Shown: positions 1 to 8,623 of the stretch, in pieces
Position numbering within the stretch: the stretch's first letter is position 1
Layout of the letters: each line of letters begins with the position of its first letter
IMG/VR virus record: IMGVR_UViG_3300048672_001051
Span: 165,657 to 229,656 of that record
Length of the DNA stretch: 64,000 nt
Origin: a virus
Reading direction: 5' to 3' (one strand)
The notes under the pieces: model-generated
Databases searched by the model: none
What the model saw: only the letters and a program-made list of their open reading frames with translations
What the model was told of the DNA's origin: nothing
Translations under genes and position numbers: made by a program

Positions 1-78
1 GTATACACTATATTTTAGTATATTAGTGTATTTCTCAACGCTTAAAAAATTGCTTTTTGACTAAACAAACGGTACGGT

Positions 79-121
79 TGTCGCACTTTTTAGTCGCTAT
101 AATATTTTAAAAAGTGCGACA
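79..121. other. long inverted repeat
   Basis: A 13-bp perfect stem (79-91 with 109-121, arm reading TGTCGCACTTTTT) has a loop of about 17 nt. It lies beyond the end of the leftmost minus-strand gene. It could be a terminator or processing hairpin; no function is shown. Confidence 0.5.
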
Positions 122-190
122 TTTACTCAGAAAGATGGAATGCCACTTTTGGACATTCAATATACACCCCCTGAGCTATGCTATAAGCGT

Positions 191-211
191 AAGACGCCTT
201 TTACAAGGCGT
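191..211 (-). terminator. hairpin downstream of the leftmost gene
   Basis: GACGCCTT and AAGGCGTC form an 8-bp stem with a 4-nt loop about 40 nt after the stop of the 141-aa gene. The U tract after it is weak, so this may be a processing or stabilising hairpin rather than a strict intrinsic terminator. Confidence 0.45.
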
Positions 212-247
212 CCGGTGACTTTCACACCTTTAAGTACCTAGGGCATT

Positions 248-673
248 TTAAGTGCGGGCTGGTTTTTTGATCTTTGCCAACTCTTTCAAATCTTTTGGAT
301 CCAGAAGAATTTCAAGCGCTTGATCTTTCAATTGGCACTTGCCAACTAGCAACTGCAAAAGCGGTACAGGATTCGAAGATTCACATGCGTAATTTTCTGC
401 TTCTGTAACGTCTTTAAGCAACTTTGTTAGGCGAGTTTCTTGCGCGCGAAGCGAACGAAGCTCGGCCACCATCTTAATGCGAGTTTCTTGGCTGATATTA
501 ATCAAGCGAGTTACACCAGTAGCGTAAACAGTAGCTTTCTCAATTTCAGCTGCAGCATTTTGTTGCGCTAAGATTTGCTTGACCAAGTCGATATTTACAC
601 CAGCTGGTGCCATACTTGTCAAGTCGTCAGGTTTCAAATGTGCTTGAGCAGCACGGCTCAATACGCTAGACAT
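248..673 (-). CDS. small helical protein, unknown function
   Basis: This 141-aa protein is not recognised. It is mostly charged helix with likely coiled coil around residues 45-90 and a Lys-rich end. The ATG has a GAGG SD 8 nt upstream. It has no signal peptide or membrane segment and is the last gene of the minus-strand block in this window. Confidence 0.6.
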   Translation of the reverse strand: MSSVLSRAAQAHLKPDDLTSMAPAGVNIDLVKQILAQQNAAAEIEKATVYATGVTRLINISQETRIKMVAELRSLRAQETRLTKLLKDVTEAENYACESSNPVPLLQLLVGKCQLKDQALEILLDPKDLKELAKIKKPART

Positions 674-740
674 GGGCTTATCCTCATAAGGGCGGATTGG
701 TATGAAAGATTACTGCAACAACAACACAAACATGCTTTTA

Positions 741-1163
741 CTACTTTGTTAAAACAACACTTCCATTTTGAAAATGTTTACAAAGTTCGTTCGTAGCTAC
801 AGCAGATAAACTTGTAACTAAAGGCAACATTTGATCTGTTGTGCGTAATGAGTTAGCACTACGTGCAAGTTTTCCATTGTTATCGCGATAAGTTTCGTAA
901 ATAACCTCTGAGTTAATTACTAACTTAAATTTTGAAAAATTGTCAAATGTGCATTTTAAAGTTCGAGATTTATTTGTCAAAACTAAAAGACCATTTACTT
1001 TAGTTTTGACAATATCTTTTCGAGCATAAAGATTAAAAATTGTGTAATAAACAACTTTTTTAACAGGATATTTTTGGATAACAATCCAAAAAAGAATTAA
1101 AATCAATAACAAAAAAGCTAGCAGTGTAAAAATTGCTTGTAAGCTTATAAGTATAAAAGACAT
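741..1163 (-). CDS. membrane-anchored protein, unknown function
   Basis: About 140 aa. Residues 2-30 are a strong hydrophobic segment (MSFILISLQAIF onward), followed by a basic, soluble C-terminal part. This suggests an N-terminal anchor with the domain on one side of the membrane. I chose the ATG at 1163; a GTG at 1193 is in frame but has no better SD. Not recognised as a family. Confidence 0.55.
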   Translation of the reverse strand: MSFILISLQAIFTLLAFLLLILILFWIVIQKYPVKKVVYYTIFNLYARKDIVKTKVNGLLVLTNKSRTLKCTFDNFSKFKLVINSEVIYETYRDNNGKLARSANSLRTTDQMLPLVTSLSAVATNELCKHFQNGSVVLTK

Positions 1164-1203
1164 GGTGGTTGCTACAGTATATGGAGGACACACACATGCT
1201 TAT

Positions 1204-1794
1204 TTATGGTGCTAATGTTGTACTATCTAAGTGCAGTCCTGCTTTCAAAGCTTCCATGAAATCTACATCCATTCCAGGCGAATACTGAGATTTAATTTTG
1301 GATGCGACATAAGAGGTTCTAGGCTCTGCTAAACCAGTACCATATTGATATTCCCGACTAAAGAAATCTCTTTGGCCATAGCTACCTAACTCAACACCAT
1401 CATACTCCAAATCGCAGTCTACTTTTTTACAATACAAGCCTATGCTTCTAAAAAAAATCAAAGCATCTTCTTGTATATTTCTAGTTGTAGGTCCAATTGT
1501 ACACAACTCTAATTTTAAAAAAATCTTTTGATGTGTCTCATCTTCTACGTCATTTCTAACACAAGGAGTTAGAGCCATGTAAGCTCCATCTTCAAGTTTA
1601 GGTAGTAGACTAAAGAATGACTGTTCGGCACTACCAACATAATATTGATTTGTTGGTGGATAAGCTTTAGAAATTCCTTCAAAGCTTAAATCAATAAATT
1701 CTTTATCAATGATATATGGCACTGATAATGCTTTATAACCTAAACTTTGATAAAAATTTATTGCAGCAGTCAAGTAAGGTAAGGATATCATCAT
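1204..1794 (-). CDS. class II aminoacyl-tRNA synthetase-like catalytic core, standalone
   Basis: This 196-aa protein carries signatures of the class II synthetase fold. Around residues 70-92 it reads TPCVRND, then D-x-x-H, then F-x-K-L-E-L, which resembles motif 2 (R-x-E/D loop, H and the E-L strand). Around residues 150-165 it has ELGSYGQR and then YGTGLAEPR, which resembles motif 3 (G-x-G-x-x-x-R). No anticodon-binding domain is present, so if active it may aminoacylate an unusual acceptor, adenylate a small molecule or protein, or act on the host tRNA pool; this is inference. The ATG at 1794 overlaps the upstream stop (ATGA), indicating translational coupling. A longer in-frame start is only a TTG. 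Confidence 0.6.
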   Translation of the reverse strand: MMISLPYLTAAINFYQSLGYKALSVPYIIDKEFIDLSFEGISKAYPPTNQYYVGSAEQSFFSLLPKLEDGAYMALTPCVRNDVEDETHQKIFLKLELCTIGPTTRNIQEDALIFFRSIGLYCKKVDCDLEYDGVELGSYGQRDFFSREYQYGTGLAEPRTSYVASKIKSQYSPGMDVDFMEALKAGLHLDSTTLAP

Positions 1795-2387
1795 AGCGTA
1801 AATCTCTGTAAATGATACATTGGAAGTTTTTCGCAATTATCTAGAAAGCTTAACTCTAATTTAGATTCATGAATAACTCTAAAAACACTGAAATCATGTG
1901 AATTTTGAACAGCAAGTTTATCAATAATTTCAAGATCATTTGTAAAATACATTTTAGAATTAATTACAGGAGTACCTTTAAGAATCTCTAAAATAGCATT
2001 TTTTGAAAAAATTGTCTGATCATTTGAATTAGGGACTGAGTTTTCTGTAACATAGTAAGTTATGTTACCAATAACTACTACATGACAATTATTCTGGCAA
2101 ACAATATATTCACCATTATCTATCAGATACTCAAATAAGTTAAAACAAGGTCTTGAACCTGTTTCAAATACTTCTTTAGTTTTACTAGCCATTATGTCTA
2201 GATCTTTGACAGTTAAGCCTAATTTAAATGCTTCTGATTTTATACATAAAAATAAATCAGACAACTCTGTAGCTGCCATTATTTTATTTTTATGACTAAG
2301 CGCATCAATATATTCTAAAAATTCTTCATAAATTTTAAAAGGTGATGTGTGCGGAACTTTTGGAATTTCAAGTGTATGATAAGACAT
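1791..2387 (-). CDS. unknown protein with a possible MazG-like helical segment
   Basis: This 198-aa protein ends in ATGA overlap with the synthetase-like gene, so the two are probably co-translated. Residues about 38-75 (acidic E-L-S-D-L-F, then LGLTVKDLDIMASK) loosely resemble helices of MazG or phosphoribosyl-ATP pyrophosphohydrolases. The full E-x-x-E and E-x-x-D metal set is not clear, so I do not assign the function. The start follows an AGAG SD. Confidence 0.4.
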   Translation of the reverse strand: MSYHTLEIPKVPHTSPFKIYEEFLEYIDALSHKNKIMAATELSDLFLCIKSEAFKLGLTVKDLDIMASKTKEVFETGSRPCFNLFEYLIDNGEYIVCQNNCHVVVIGNITYYVTENSVPNSNDQTIFSKNAILEILKGTPVINSKMYFTNDLEIIDKLAVQNSHDFSVFRVIHESKLELSFLDNCEKLPMYHLQRFTL

Positions 2388-2425
2388 ATTTAAATATTTC
2401 TCTAAATTATAATACTTAAATGCTT

Positions 2426-2890
2426 TTATAAATATCTAAGATTGTGTATAGGTACAACTTCACCTGCAATGTAAAAAATTGAAGAGTATCTTTGTCCAGA
2501 ATTTACATTTGAAATTCGTGCAGTAGATCCGTGTAATAAGCCATTTTTAAAAAATCCTTCAGGTACAGTTGAATTATAAGCTCTGCGGCTATTTTTAAAA
2601 TTACCGAACATACGTCTATTTGAAAGGTAAAAAGAATCTTTAAATGTTGCAACAGTTGATTCATAATCAGTAACACACTTACAAGATTTTGGGATATTAG
2701 GATACGTATTATAAAAAACAACTTGATTATAAAAATATTTTAAAATATTTTCAAATTGAAGTAGTCTGTTAGTTTTTAATAAAAATTTTAAAATTTTTAT
2801 TTTTTCAATTAAAGGATACCTTGAAGTCATCCTGTGAGAATTATTTAAAATAAATGTGTAATATTCTTCAGCTTCACTTCTTTTTAACAT
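2426..2890 (-). CDS. tandem-family protein, unit 1 (last translated)
   Basis: 154 aa. The FW motif is replaced by F-E-N-I-L-K-Y-F (46-53). HG is at 120-121, the strand YLSNRRMFG is kept, and it ends LRYL. An extra insert lies between the two halves. The next gene is 38 nt away with its own SD, so here LRYL no longer serves as an SD. Confidence 0.85.
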   Translation of the reverse strand: MLKRSEAEEYYTFILNNSHRMTSRYPLIEKIKILKFLLKTNRLLQFENILKYFYNQVVFYNTYPNIPKSCKCVTDYESTVATFKDSFYLSNRRMFGNFKNSRRAYNSTVPEGFFKNGLLHGSTARISNVNSGQRYSSIFYIAGEVVPIHNLRYL

Positions 2891-2891
2891 A

Positions 2892-3278
2892 TTATAAATC
2901 TCTTAGTTGTAAATATTTTGGTAATTCTTCATCATTAATGATAAAAGAAACTAAACTAGTAGCCATATCTTTAAAAGCTCCGTGAAGTTCATAGCTCTCT
3001 AAAAAATACATTTTATTTTGATAAGCATGTTGAAAGCCACTAACTTGTAAACCAATTTTATTTAATTTAGAAGTTAAATAGTATGAGTTATATCTACTCT
3101 TACAAAAACCTGACGGAATTTTAAGAGAACCTTTTCGACAATAAATATCATGAAGTATCGCTCTAAAATACGCATTAAAATCTTTAGGGTTTTCCATTGT
3201 AATTAGATGTTCGTACTGGCTTTTATTAAACTCTTTAAGGTTTAATAAAAAATCTATATATTCTTTTGTATATATCAT
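2892..3278 (-). CDS. tandem-family protein, unit 2
   Basis: 128 aa. YF (37-38) stands in for FW; HG at 99-100; ends LRDL. Its ATG uses an ACAGG SD located in the 17-nt gap, not in the end of unit 3. Confidence 0.85.
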   Translation of the reverse strand: MIYTKEYIDFLLNLKEFNKSQYEHLITMENPKDFNAYFRAILHDIYCRKGSLKIPSGFCKSRYNSYYLTSKLNKIGLQVSGFQHAYQNKMYFLESYELHGAFKDMATSLVSFIINDEELPKYLQLRDL

Positions 3279-3295
3279 ACTTTAAACCTGTAACT

Positions 3296-3649
3296 TTATA
3301 AATGTGCTAAATTTGTTATATTTAAAACTAGTCGTTTATTTATATAAAAAGAATATTTTTTAGTATATTTTTCAAAGTAGCAGCCGTGTTGATTCCCACA
3401 AGTTAAAAAAGAATTTACATATAAACTTTTAGAAATTCCGAAAATATAATTTTCGGAATGTTGATAAAATTCAACATTTCTCCATTTAGCAAAACCTGCT
3501 TTTTTAAAATGTTTTCTTAAATCTTTAAATAAATTAAGCCTGTAGAAACTATAACGCATTAAAATATCAAAATCTACACAAGAACCTACTTTAGCAGTTT
3601 TTATCAGGTCAGTATACAAATCAGTTAAGTATCTTTCGTTCATACTCAT
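3296..3649 (-). CDS. tandem-family protein, unit 3
   Basis: 117 aa, the shortest complete member. There is no FW; SLYVNS and HG (88-89) are kept. It ends LAHL, so the usual Arg is lost, and this is one of the few junctions where the next gene's SD lies outside the coding end. Confidence 0.85.
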   Translation of the reverse strand: MSMNERYLTDLYTDLIKTAKVGSCVDFDILMRYSFYRLNLFKDLRKHFKKAGFAKWRNVEFYQHSENYIFGISKSLYVNSFLTCGNQHGCYFEKYTKKYSFYINKRLVLNITNLAHL

Positions 3650-3650
3650 A

Positions 3651-4052
3651 TTAAAGCTCTCTTAAATTTGAAATTTTTAATCTTTGATTATTTATTGCAA
3701 AATGTGTTTTTTGATATTCTGATGCAACTGCGCCCAAGAATCTGTTAGCCACAACAAAGCCAGTTCTCCTTGTAGTGCTAGTACAAAGACCTATTGCGTC
3801 ACATTTAGTGGTTAAAAAACCTGACAGGCCAGAATCACTTTTAAATTTACCAGCTAAAGGTTGTTTATAATCCCAAGCAATTGTTCGATTACCAGTTGTT
3901 TTGTTAAGATAAACTATAGACCGAGCATACTCCCAAAACATTTTTTTACTTTTAATTCCTAAAAAATATTTATTATTAAAGTACTTTTTATCCCAATTTT
4001 TTGTAACAAATTTACTAGCTTCTGGGTCGTGTTGCCAATCAAATGTTTGCAT
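3651..4052 (-). CDS. tandem-family protein, unit 4
   Basis: 133 aa. FW at 39-40 followed by EYAR. The HG pair is lost (FLGA in its place, 105-108). It ends LREL, whose codons AGA GAG provide the SD of unit 3. Its own ATG overlaps the stop of unit 5 (TAATG). Confidence 0.85.
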   Translation of the reverse strand: MQTFDWQHDPEASKFVTKNWDKKYFNNKYFLGIKSKKMFWEYARSIVYLNKTTGNRTIAWDYKQPLAGKFKSDSGLSGFLTTKCDAIGLCTSTTRRTGFVVANRFLGAVASEYQKTHFAINNQRLKISNLREL

Positions 4053-4450
4053 TATAAGTATCTCAAGTTAGTAATTGGTTTTTTGTATCCAGCTATGTAG
4101 TGCGTCAGCTGAGCGTTATAAACCTCTGCACCATGTTGTGCTGAACTATTTAGATGGTACTTAATTCTATCACCACGAACTGATTTGACTAAACCAATTG
4201 TTTTTGCCTTAGCTGTAATAATATAGCTAATATCTGAGTTAGGTGAATACGCAATTCCACCTATATTATAAAAAATATCTAACAGATCATATCTTAGCAT
4301 GTCTCTAACAAGAGAATAAAATTCTTTAGAATTTTTATTTCTAGTTGTATTTTTAAAAATTCCTATTAGTTGTGGAGTTACTTTTGAACAAGCACTAAAG
4401 CCATCTAAAATTTCTTGCGGTGTTGAATTATTAAAATCAATTTTTTTCAT
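4052..4450 (-). CDS. tandem-family protein, unit 5
   Basis: 132 aa. FY (44-45) replaces FW; HG at 106-107; ends LRYL. It is clearly closest to unit 13: both begin M-x-x-x-DFNN, share FYN(I/V) near 60 and I-G-L-V-K-S near 85-90. The pair is separated by seven genes. Confidence 0.85.
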   Translation of the reverse strand: MKKIDFNNSTPQEILDGFSACSKVTPQLIGIFKNTTRNKNSKEFYSLVRDMLRYDLLDIFYNIGGIAYSPNSDISYIITAKAKTIGLVKSVRGDRIKYHLNSSAQHGAEVYNAQLTHYIAGYKKPITNLRYL

Positions 4451-4827
4451 AAATGTCTCAAATGTGTAGCTGCTACACGTTCACCATCAATATAAAGTTT
4501 TAAAGAATTTGCGACAGCACCATGACGGATGTCGTTAGCATAAAATATTCTTAAATCGCCTTCCTCGAAAATCCCAAGCATGCCACTATTTTTTAAATAA
4601 TAATTACAACCGTAAGTACTTCGTATAAAGCCATTTTTTAATTTAGCTAGTAACCTATGATTAAATAGAGAAGGGTATACTTGAATCGTATTTCTCAAGA
4701 ATCCCCAAAAATATTTAGGATTTTTTTCGTATGAATATTTTATCAAATATTTATAATAAAGATTGGAAGTTCCTAAATGTTTTTTTATAAGTTTAATAGC
4801 ATCAAAAACATCTTTAATTTCATGCAT
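4447..4827 (-). CDS. tandem-family protein, unit 6
   Basis: 126 aa. FW at 40-41; YYLKNSGMLG strand; HG at 102-103; YIDG hairpin; ends LRHL. The stop overlaps the unit 5 start as ATGA. Confidence 0.87.
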   Translation of the reverse strand: MHEIKDVFDAIKLIKKHLGTSNLYYKYLIKYSYEKNPKYFWGFLRNTIQVYPSLFNHRLLAKLKNGFIRSTYGCNYYLKNSGMLGIFEEGDLRIFYANDIRHGAVANSLKLYIDGERVAATHLRHL

Positions 4828-4828
4828 A

Positions 4829-5266
4829 TTACAAATACCTTAAATGTGTACAGGATACAACTTGATCAGCAATATTAAAATAAGTTTCTACGTAAGAGTG
4901 ATATGTGTCTGTCGCGTCGTCATAATCTTCTCCGCTGTAAATAGTAGCTCCATGCTCCCCAACTGAAGACTTAAACCACTGCGAATCTGAAGTGGTAATT
5001 AAGCCTCTGGTGCTATTGTGGTAAGAACTGTAGTAGTGTGTTGGTGGAGAATGTGTAGACTTGAGTGGATCATAACTCTCAGCCGGTCCAGAACTTACTG
5101 TTATAGTTTCGTTTTTAAATGTTCTTCTAATTTTTAAATATCTAACATACCGCCAAAATGATTTTAGATCTTTTTCTAATAATAATTTTTCAAGCATTAT
5201 TACTTCATGCTGATAATTTTTAATTGAGCTAAGCTCTTTAAGTATTTCAAGAGGTGTACTATACAT
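4829..5266 (-). CDS. tandem-family protein, unit 7
   Basis: 145 aa. FW at 37-38 followed by RYVRYLK; HG at 105-106; ends LRYL. It carries a polar Ser/Tyr/His-rich insert (60-100) and an acidic DDATD insert near 116-120, the most divergent central part of the array. Confidence 0.85.
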   Translation of the reverse strand: MYSTPLEILKELSSIKNYQHEVIMLEKLLLEKDLKSFWRYVRYLKIRRTFKNETITVSSGPAESYDPLKSTHSPPTHYYSSYHNSTRGLITTSDSQWFKSSVGEHGATIYSGEDYDDATDTYHSYVETYFNIADQVVSCTHLRYL

Positions 5267-5286
5267 TATAAATCTCTAAATTTTAA

Positions 5287-5697
5287 TTACAAGTATCTTA
5301 AAGATGCCGTATCAATAGGTCTGTTGTTAATCCAAAAGCGTTTTGTTCTGTTAGGTTCATATAAACTCCCATGCACAGAACAACGTTCTTTGCAGAAATA
5401 TTTCCTTTTTGTAGGTGATAAGTGAAAACCAATCAGTTCAAGATTTTTTTTACGATAATAGATTTCACTATTAAAGTCTAAGCTGTTGACATATTTACCA
5501 GCACCTAACTCTTTTTTAAATTTTTTTAAAAATTTAGAATTCTGGGAGTTATAATTTTCTAAAAAATGCCTAATTCTTGGAATAATATTTTTTAAATCTG
5601 TAGAATTTTCAATTTTAATATTATTAAAATAATTAAAAAAAACAGTTTGTTCAGAAATTTTTTTAACAAATTTTCTAAATTTTTTTTCGGTTAACAT
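5287..5697 (-). CDS. tandem-family protein, unit 8
   Basis: 136 aa, strongly basic. II (38-39) replaces FW; HG at 109-110; FWINNRP hairpin; ends LRYL. The 20-nt gap after it holds a second SD-like copy (TTTAGAGATTTATAATG) that could be read as a relic of an LRDL end. Confidence 0.85.
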   Translation of the reverse strand: MLTEKKFRKFVKKISEQTVFFNYFNNIKIENSTDLKNIIPRIRHFLENYNSQNSKFLKKFKKELGAGKYVNSLDFNSEIYYRKKNLELIGFHLSPTKRKYFCKERCSVHGSLYEPNRTKRFWINNRPIDTASLRYL

Positions 5698-5714
5698 TAT
5701 AAAGTCCTTAGTAG

Positions 5715-6104
5715 CTACAAACTTCTTAAAGAAGTTATTAATGTTTGGTGCCCATTTAGATATAAAGATATATCATTAAAATGTTTAGAAGCGCCGTGTT
5801 GTTTAGTATCTAGTAAAAAATACATATATTGCTTATTTTGAAATACTAATTTATGTCTACGATTTGGTGGACCTATAGTGTAAATAGCATAAGTAATTTT
5901 ATTAACTTTTAAATATACGCTACAAACATAACCAAAACTGCTGTTAAAATTTGGTAATTTAATATACTTTCTTGATGCTAAAAATCTAACATAAGCCCAA
6001 AAGTCTTTAAGATTACCATTACTACTTAAAGACAGCATATAATTTGTTCTACTTCCAAGAGTATATTTATCAATTTCATTTAGTACAGTTTGAATTTTAT
6101 TCAT
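5715..6104 (-). CDS. tandem-family protein, unit 9
   Basis: 129 aa from the ATG at 6104; an upstream TTG at 6116 is in frame but lies inside unit 10. FW at 35-36 with RF; HG at 103-104; YLNG hairpin; ends LRSL. The 17-nt gap after it contains CTAAGGACTTTATAATG, a second SD module. Confidence 0.83.
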   Translation of the reverse strand: MNKIQTVLNEIDKYTLGSRTNYMLSLSSNGNLKDFWAYVRFLASRKYIKLPNFNSSFGYVCSVYLKVNKITYAIYTIGPPNRRHKLVFQNKQYMYFLLDTKQHGASKHFNDISLYLNGHQTLITSLRSL

Positions 6105-6105
6105 A

Positions 6106-6531
6106 TTACAATTCACTTAATTTTAAATTTGAAATATGTTTATCATTAACATAAATTAGATAAGAAGTAGTACCAATCTGCGCCATACCGTGAGACTCAT
6201 CCTGTTTTTTATAAGTTTTTTGATTTGACATACTAAGTAAACCAAAAGTATTGTCAGAACTATTAACATAACCTACAACTTTTAAGCTGTGCGGTGCTAT
6301 AAGGTGTCCAGCAATTTTTAATTCTAAATCTTCTAGATTAAAAAAAGTGTAACGTTTATAAAATCGCAGAGTACCAAAAAATTTCATTAAATTTTTATAA
6401 TTATTTAATGAAATTTTTTTCAAAGATATCAAAGCATTTGTTGCAAAGTATGAACTAACTACAGAATTTTGCTCTGCAATAGCCTCTATTTCACCTAATA
6501 TTTGTAAACATGAATCTTTAGTTTCTAGCAT
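6106..6531 (-). CDS. tandem-family protein, unit 10
   Basis: 141 aa. FF (51-52) replaces FW and RF follows; HG at 114-115; YVND hairpin; ends LSEL, with Ser in place of Arg (AGT GAA), giving only a weak AAGTGA SD for unit 9. Confidence 0.84.
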   Translation of the reverse strand: MLETKDSCLQILGEIEAIAEQNSVVSSYFATNALISLKKISLNNYKNLMKFFGTLRFYKRYTFFNLEDLELKIAGHLIAPHSLKVVGYVNSSDNTFGLLSMSNQKTYKKQDESHGMAQIGTTSYLIYVNDKHISNLKLSEL

Positions 6532-6546
6532 AATTTGTAATAATCC

Positions 6547-6927
6547 TTAAAGATTTCTTAATGTTCTATATGCAGGTACCCTACAGCCTTCAAAATAGAA
6601 GGTTGTTATATTACCTGTCTTAGAGCAGCCGTGTATAACATTTTTAGAATAAAAATTAACTCTAATAAAAGATACTGAAAAACCTACACAACTATTATTA
6701 CTTGTTAGGTAGTAACTTACTGTATTATCTGTTGAAATTATAGCACCATAGCTTTTAGAGCACAGGTACATCTCAAATAAGCCTCTAGATATTTTTTTTA
6801 AATAGCGCACTTTAGCCCAAAAATACTTATATTCACCAGCATCTAAATGTTTTTTTAAAGTTTGGATACTCTTATCTTCGTATATATCTAAATCTATTAT
6901 ATATTTCAAAACATCTTGTGGGGTCAT
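6547..6927 (-). CDS. tandem-family protein, unit 11
   Basis: 126 aa. FW at 36-37 followed by RYLKK; YYLTSN strand; HG at 99-100; ends LRNL. The stop codon itself is part of TAAGGA upstream of unit 10. Confidence 0.87.
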   Translation of the reverse strand: MTPQDVLKYIIDLDIYEDKSIQTLKKHLDAGEYKYFWAKVRYLKKISRGLFEMYLCSKSYGAIISTDNTVSYYLTSNNSCVGFSVSFIRVNFYSKNVIHGCSKTGNITTFYFEGCRVPAYRTLRNL

Positions 6928-7409
6928 AAGTCTCTCAATCTTAAGTTTTTTGGGGCGTAGCAGTCTGGTTTAAATAAAAATTTAAATTTTATAGACTGGG
7001 CTTCGTATACAGTACCGTGTGACCCAGTAAATTTTGTTTGAAAATGTTTAGAATATGTATGCACTACTAACCCTACGTTGTTTAAATTTTTACCATTTGC
7101 GTAATAACTACAGTTTTCTTTATAATAATATCCAGACATATTTAAATTAAGTCTAAAATAGGTTGGAAGTTGATAATTTATATATCTTGCATACCCCCAA
7201 AATTTTTTAAAATCTTTGTCCATAAAAAATTTTAAAAGTTTATCGTATTTTGCGCTTGATACCGTGTCTAGTGCATAAAAATATTGCAAAACTTTTAAAG
7301 GATTAACAATAACTGTGTAGTTAAAGCTTTTATAAAAAAGCATTAAAGTTTTTGTAGAATTATCATATATCTTAATATTTAAAATATAGTTTATAAGCTT
7401 ATTAAACAT
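6924..7409 (-). CDS. tandem-family protein, unit 12
   Basis: 161 aa, the longest member, with about 30 extra N-terminal residues. FW at 70-71 followed by ARYINY; HG at 131-132; ends LRDL. It overlaps unit 11 by ATGA. Confidence 0.86.
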   Translation of the reverse strand: MFNKLINYILNIKIYDNSTKTLMLFYKSFNYTVIVNPLKVLQYFYALDTVSSAKYDKLLKFFMDKDFKKFWGYARYINYQLPTYFRLNLNMSGYYYKENCSYYANGKNLNNVGLVVHTYSKHFQTKFTGSHGTVYEAQSIKFKFLFKPDCYAPKNLRLRDL

Positions 7410-7411
7410 AG

Positions 7412-7810
7412 TTATAAGTACCTTAAATTTGAAATATGTATAAGGTCACCGTCTAGATAATAAGCTACCTCAGAGGAGTTGTGCTGATATGTGCCGTGCC
7501 TTGAAGAGTTTTTTAAAAAATAATTAAAATAATATTTATTGCTTTTAACTAAGCCAATTAAATCTCTAGCTGTATTTATAGTGTATAGTGCGTTTTCACC
7601 CGGAGTGTTTGCACTCCCCGCTACATTATAAAAGTTAGTTAATTCATAAAAATGTACTATATATCTTAAATATTTTAAAGCTTCGTTAAACATTAAATTT
7701 TTAATATAGTCTTCAGCAGTTTTTATATGACTAAAGTGTATCTGAGGTATTTGTTTTAAAATTTTTAAAATCTGCTGAGGTTTTAAATTATTAAAATCTG
7801 TTGTAATCAT
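7412..7810 (-). CDS. tandem-family protein, unit 13
   Basis: 132 aa. There is no FW, but LKYLRYIVH is kept at 45-53. HG at 105-106; YYLDG hairpin; ends LRYL. It is the near sister of unit 5, so non-adjacent duplication has occurred within the array. Confidence 0.86.
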   Translation of the reverse strand: MITTDFNNLKPQQILKILKQIPQIHFSHIKTAEDYIKNLMFNEALKYLRYIVHFYELTNFYNVAGSANTPGENALYTINTARDLIGLVKSNKYYFNYFLKNSSRHGTYQHNSSEVAYYLDGDLIHISNLRYL

Positions 7811-8178
7811 AAATTCCTTAAACCTGTATACGGTATTTTTTTACCCATCAGATATAACCTTGTATTCTTGCGATCAACATCATCTTTAAAACTTCCATGT
7901 TGCATATTATTACTTGTAAAATATTTTAAATATTTATATTCTAAATAGCCGACTTTATAAAAATCCTTAGAAGTGCCTATAAAAAAAGTATGCCAATTAT
8001 TAATATCTCTAGTTTGACCGGTTTTAAATTTGCCTAGGTTTAGATGAGGAATTAAATAATATCTAGCGCGCTCCCAAAATAATTTAATATCATTTGTAAG
8101 GTAAATTTTATTCAGTGCATTAAAAATTGAAGCATATTTTAAATATTCTAAAACTTTTTCTGGTGTGTCGTAAATCAT
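7807..8178 (-). CDS. tandem-family protein, unit 14
   Basis: 123 aa. FW at 34-35 followed by RARYY; HG at 94-95; YLMG hairpin; ends LRNL. ATGA overlap with unit 13. Confidence 0.86.
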   Translation of the reverse strand: MIYDTPEKVLEYLKYASIFNALNKIYLTNDIKLFWERARYYLIPHLNLGKFKTGQTRDINNWHTFFIGTSKDFYKVGYLEYKYLKYFTSNNMQHGSFKDDVDRKNTRLYLMGKKIPYTGLRNL

Positions 8179-8190
8179 TTTATAAGCCTA

Positions 8191-8622
8191 TTAAAGATTT
8201 CTTAAAGTAGTTTTTAAACTTAACTTTTGTCCATAAATATAGTGAAAAGCTGAAGTAATTTTATAATATTCAAAAATGTTGATATCAAAAAATTGTCCAT
8301 GAGGCAAACTTGCAGTGTAGTAACCTTTTTTTGTAGCCCTTTTATAAAGTCCAAATCTTTCTGAGTTATTTTTAATATAATAGTTTGGTGCGTCATTATA
8401 GTCGAACGCTACATAACCTTTAGCAGTATGTGAATTTAAAAATTTTGCATCTAAGCGCCAACGCATAGTGTTAATATATCTAATATTATTCCAAAAATTA
8501 TTTAAATCATCGTTAATAATATTTGTAACTAATTTTTCATAAGTTTTATTATTAAGATTATTTTTTATATATTTTAAAATATCAAATATTTCTCGAGCTT
8601 CTTCAACACTTACTTTACCCAT
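8191..8622 (-). CDS. tandem-family protein, unit 15
   Basis: 143 aa. FW at 43-44 followed by NIRYIN; YYIKNN strand; HG at 108-109; ends LRNL. The N-terminus (EIFDILKYIKNNL) resembles unit 17. The SD for unit 14 is TAGG just after its stop. Confidence 0.86.
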   Translation of the reverse strand: MGKVSVEEAREIFDILKYIKNNLNNKTYEKLVTNIINDDLNNFWNNIRYINTMRWRLDAKFLNSHTAKGYVAFDYNDAPNYYIKNNSERFGLYKRATKKGYYTASLPHGQFFDINIFEYYKITSAFHYIYGQKLSLKTTLRNL

Positions 8623-8623
8623 A

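Noticed and set aside
575-796. A plus-strand 73-aa ORF overlapping two minus-strand genes
   Set aside because: It has no SD, runs antisense to genes with good SDs, and opposite-strand genes do not otherwise occur here.
1791-2387. Confident MazG pyrophosphohydrolase call
   Set aside because: Only a loose helix pattern; the metal-binding acidic set is incomplete.
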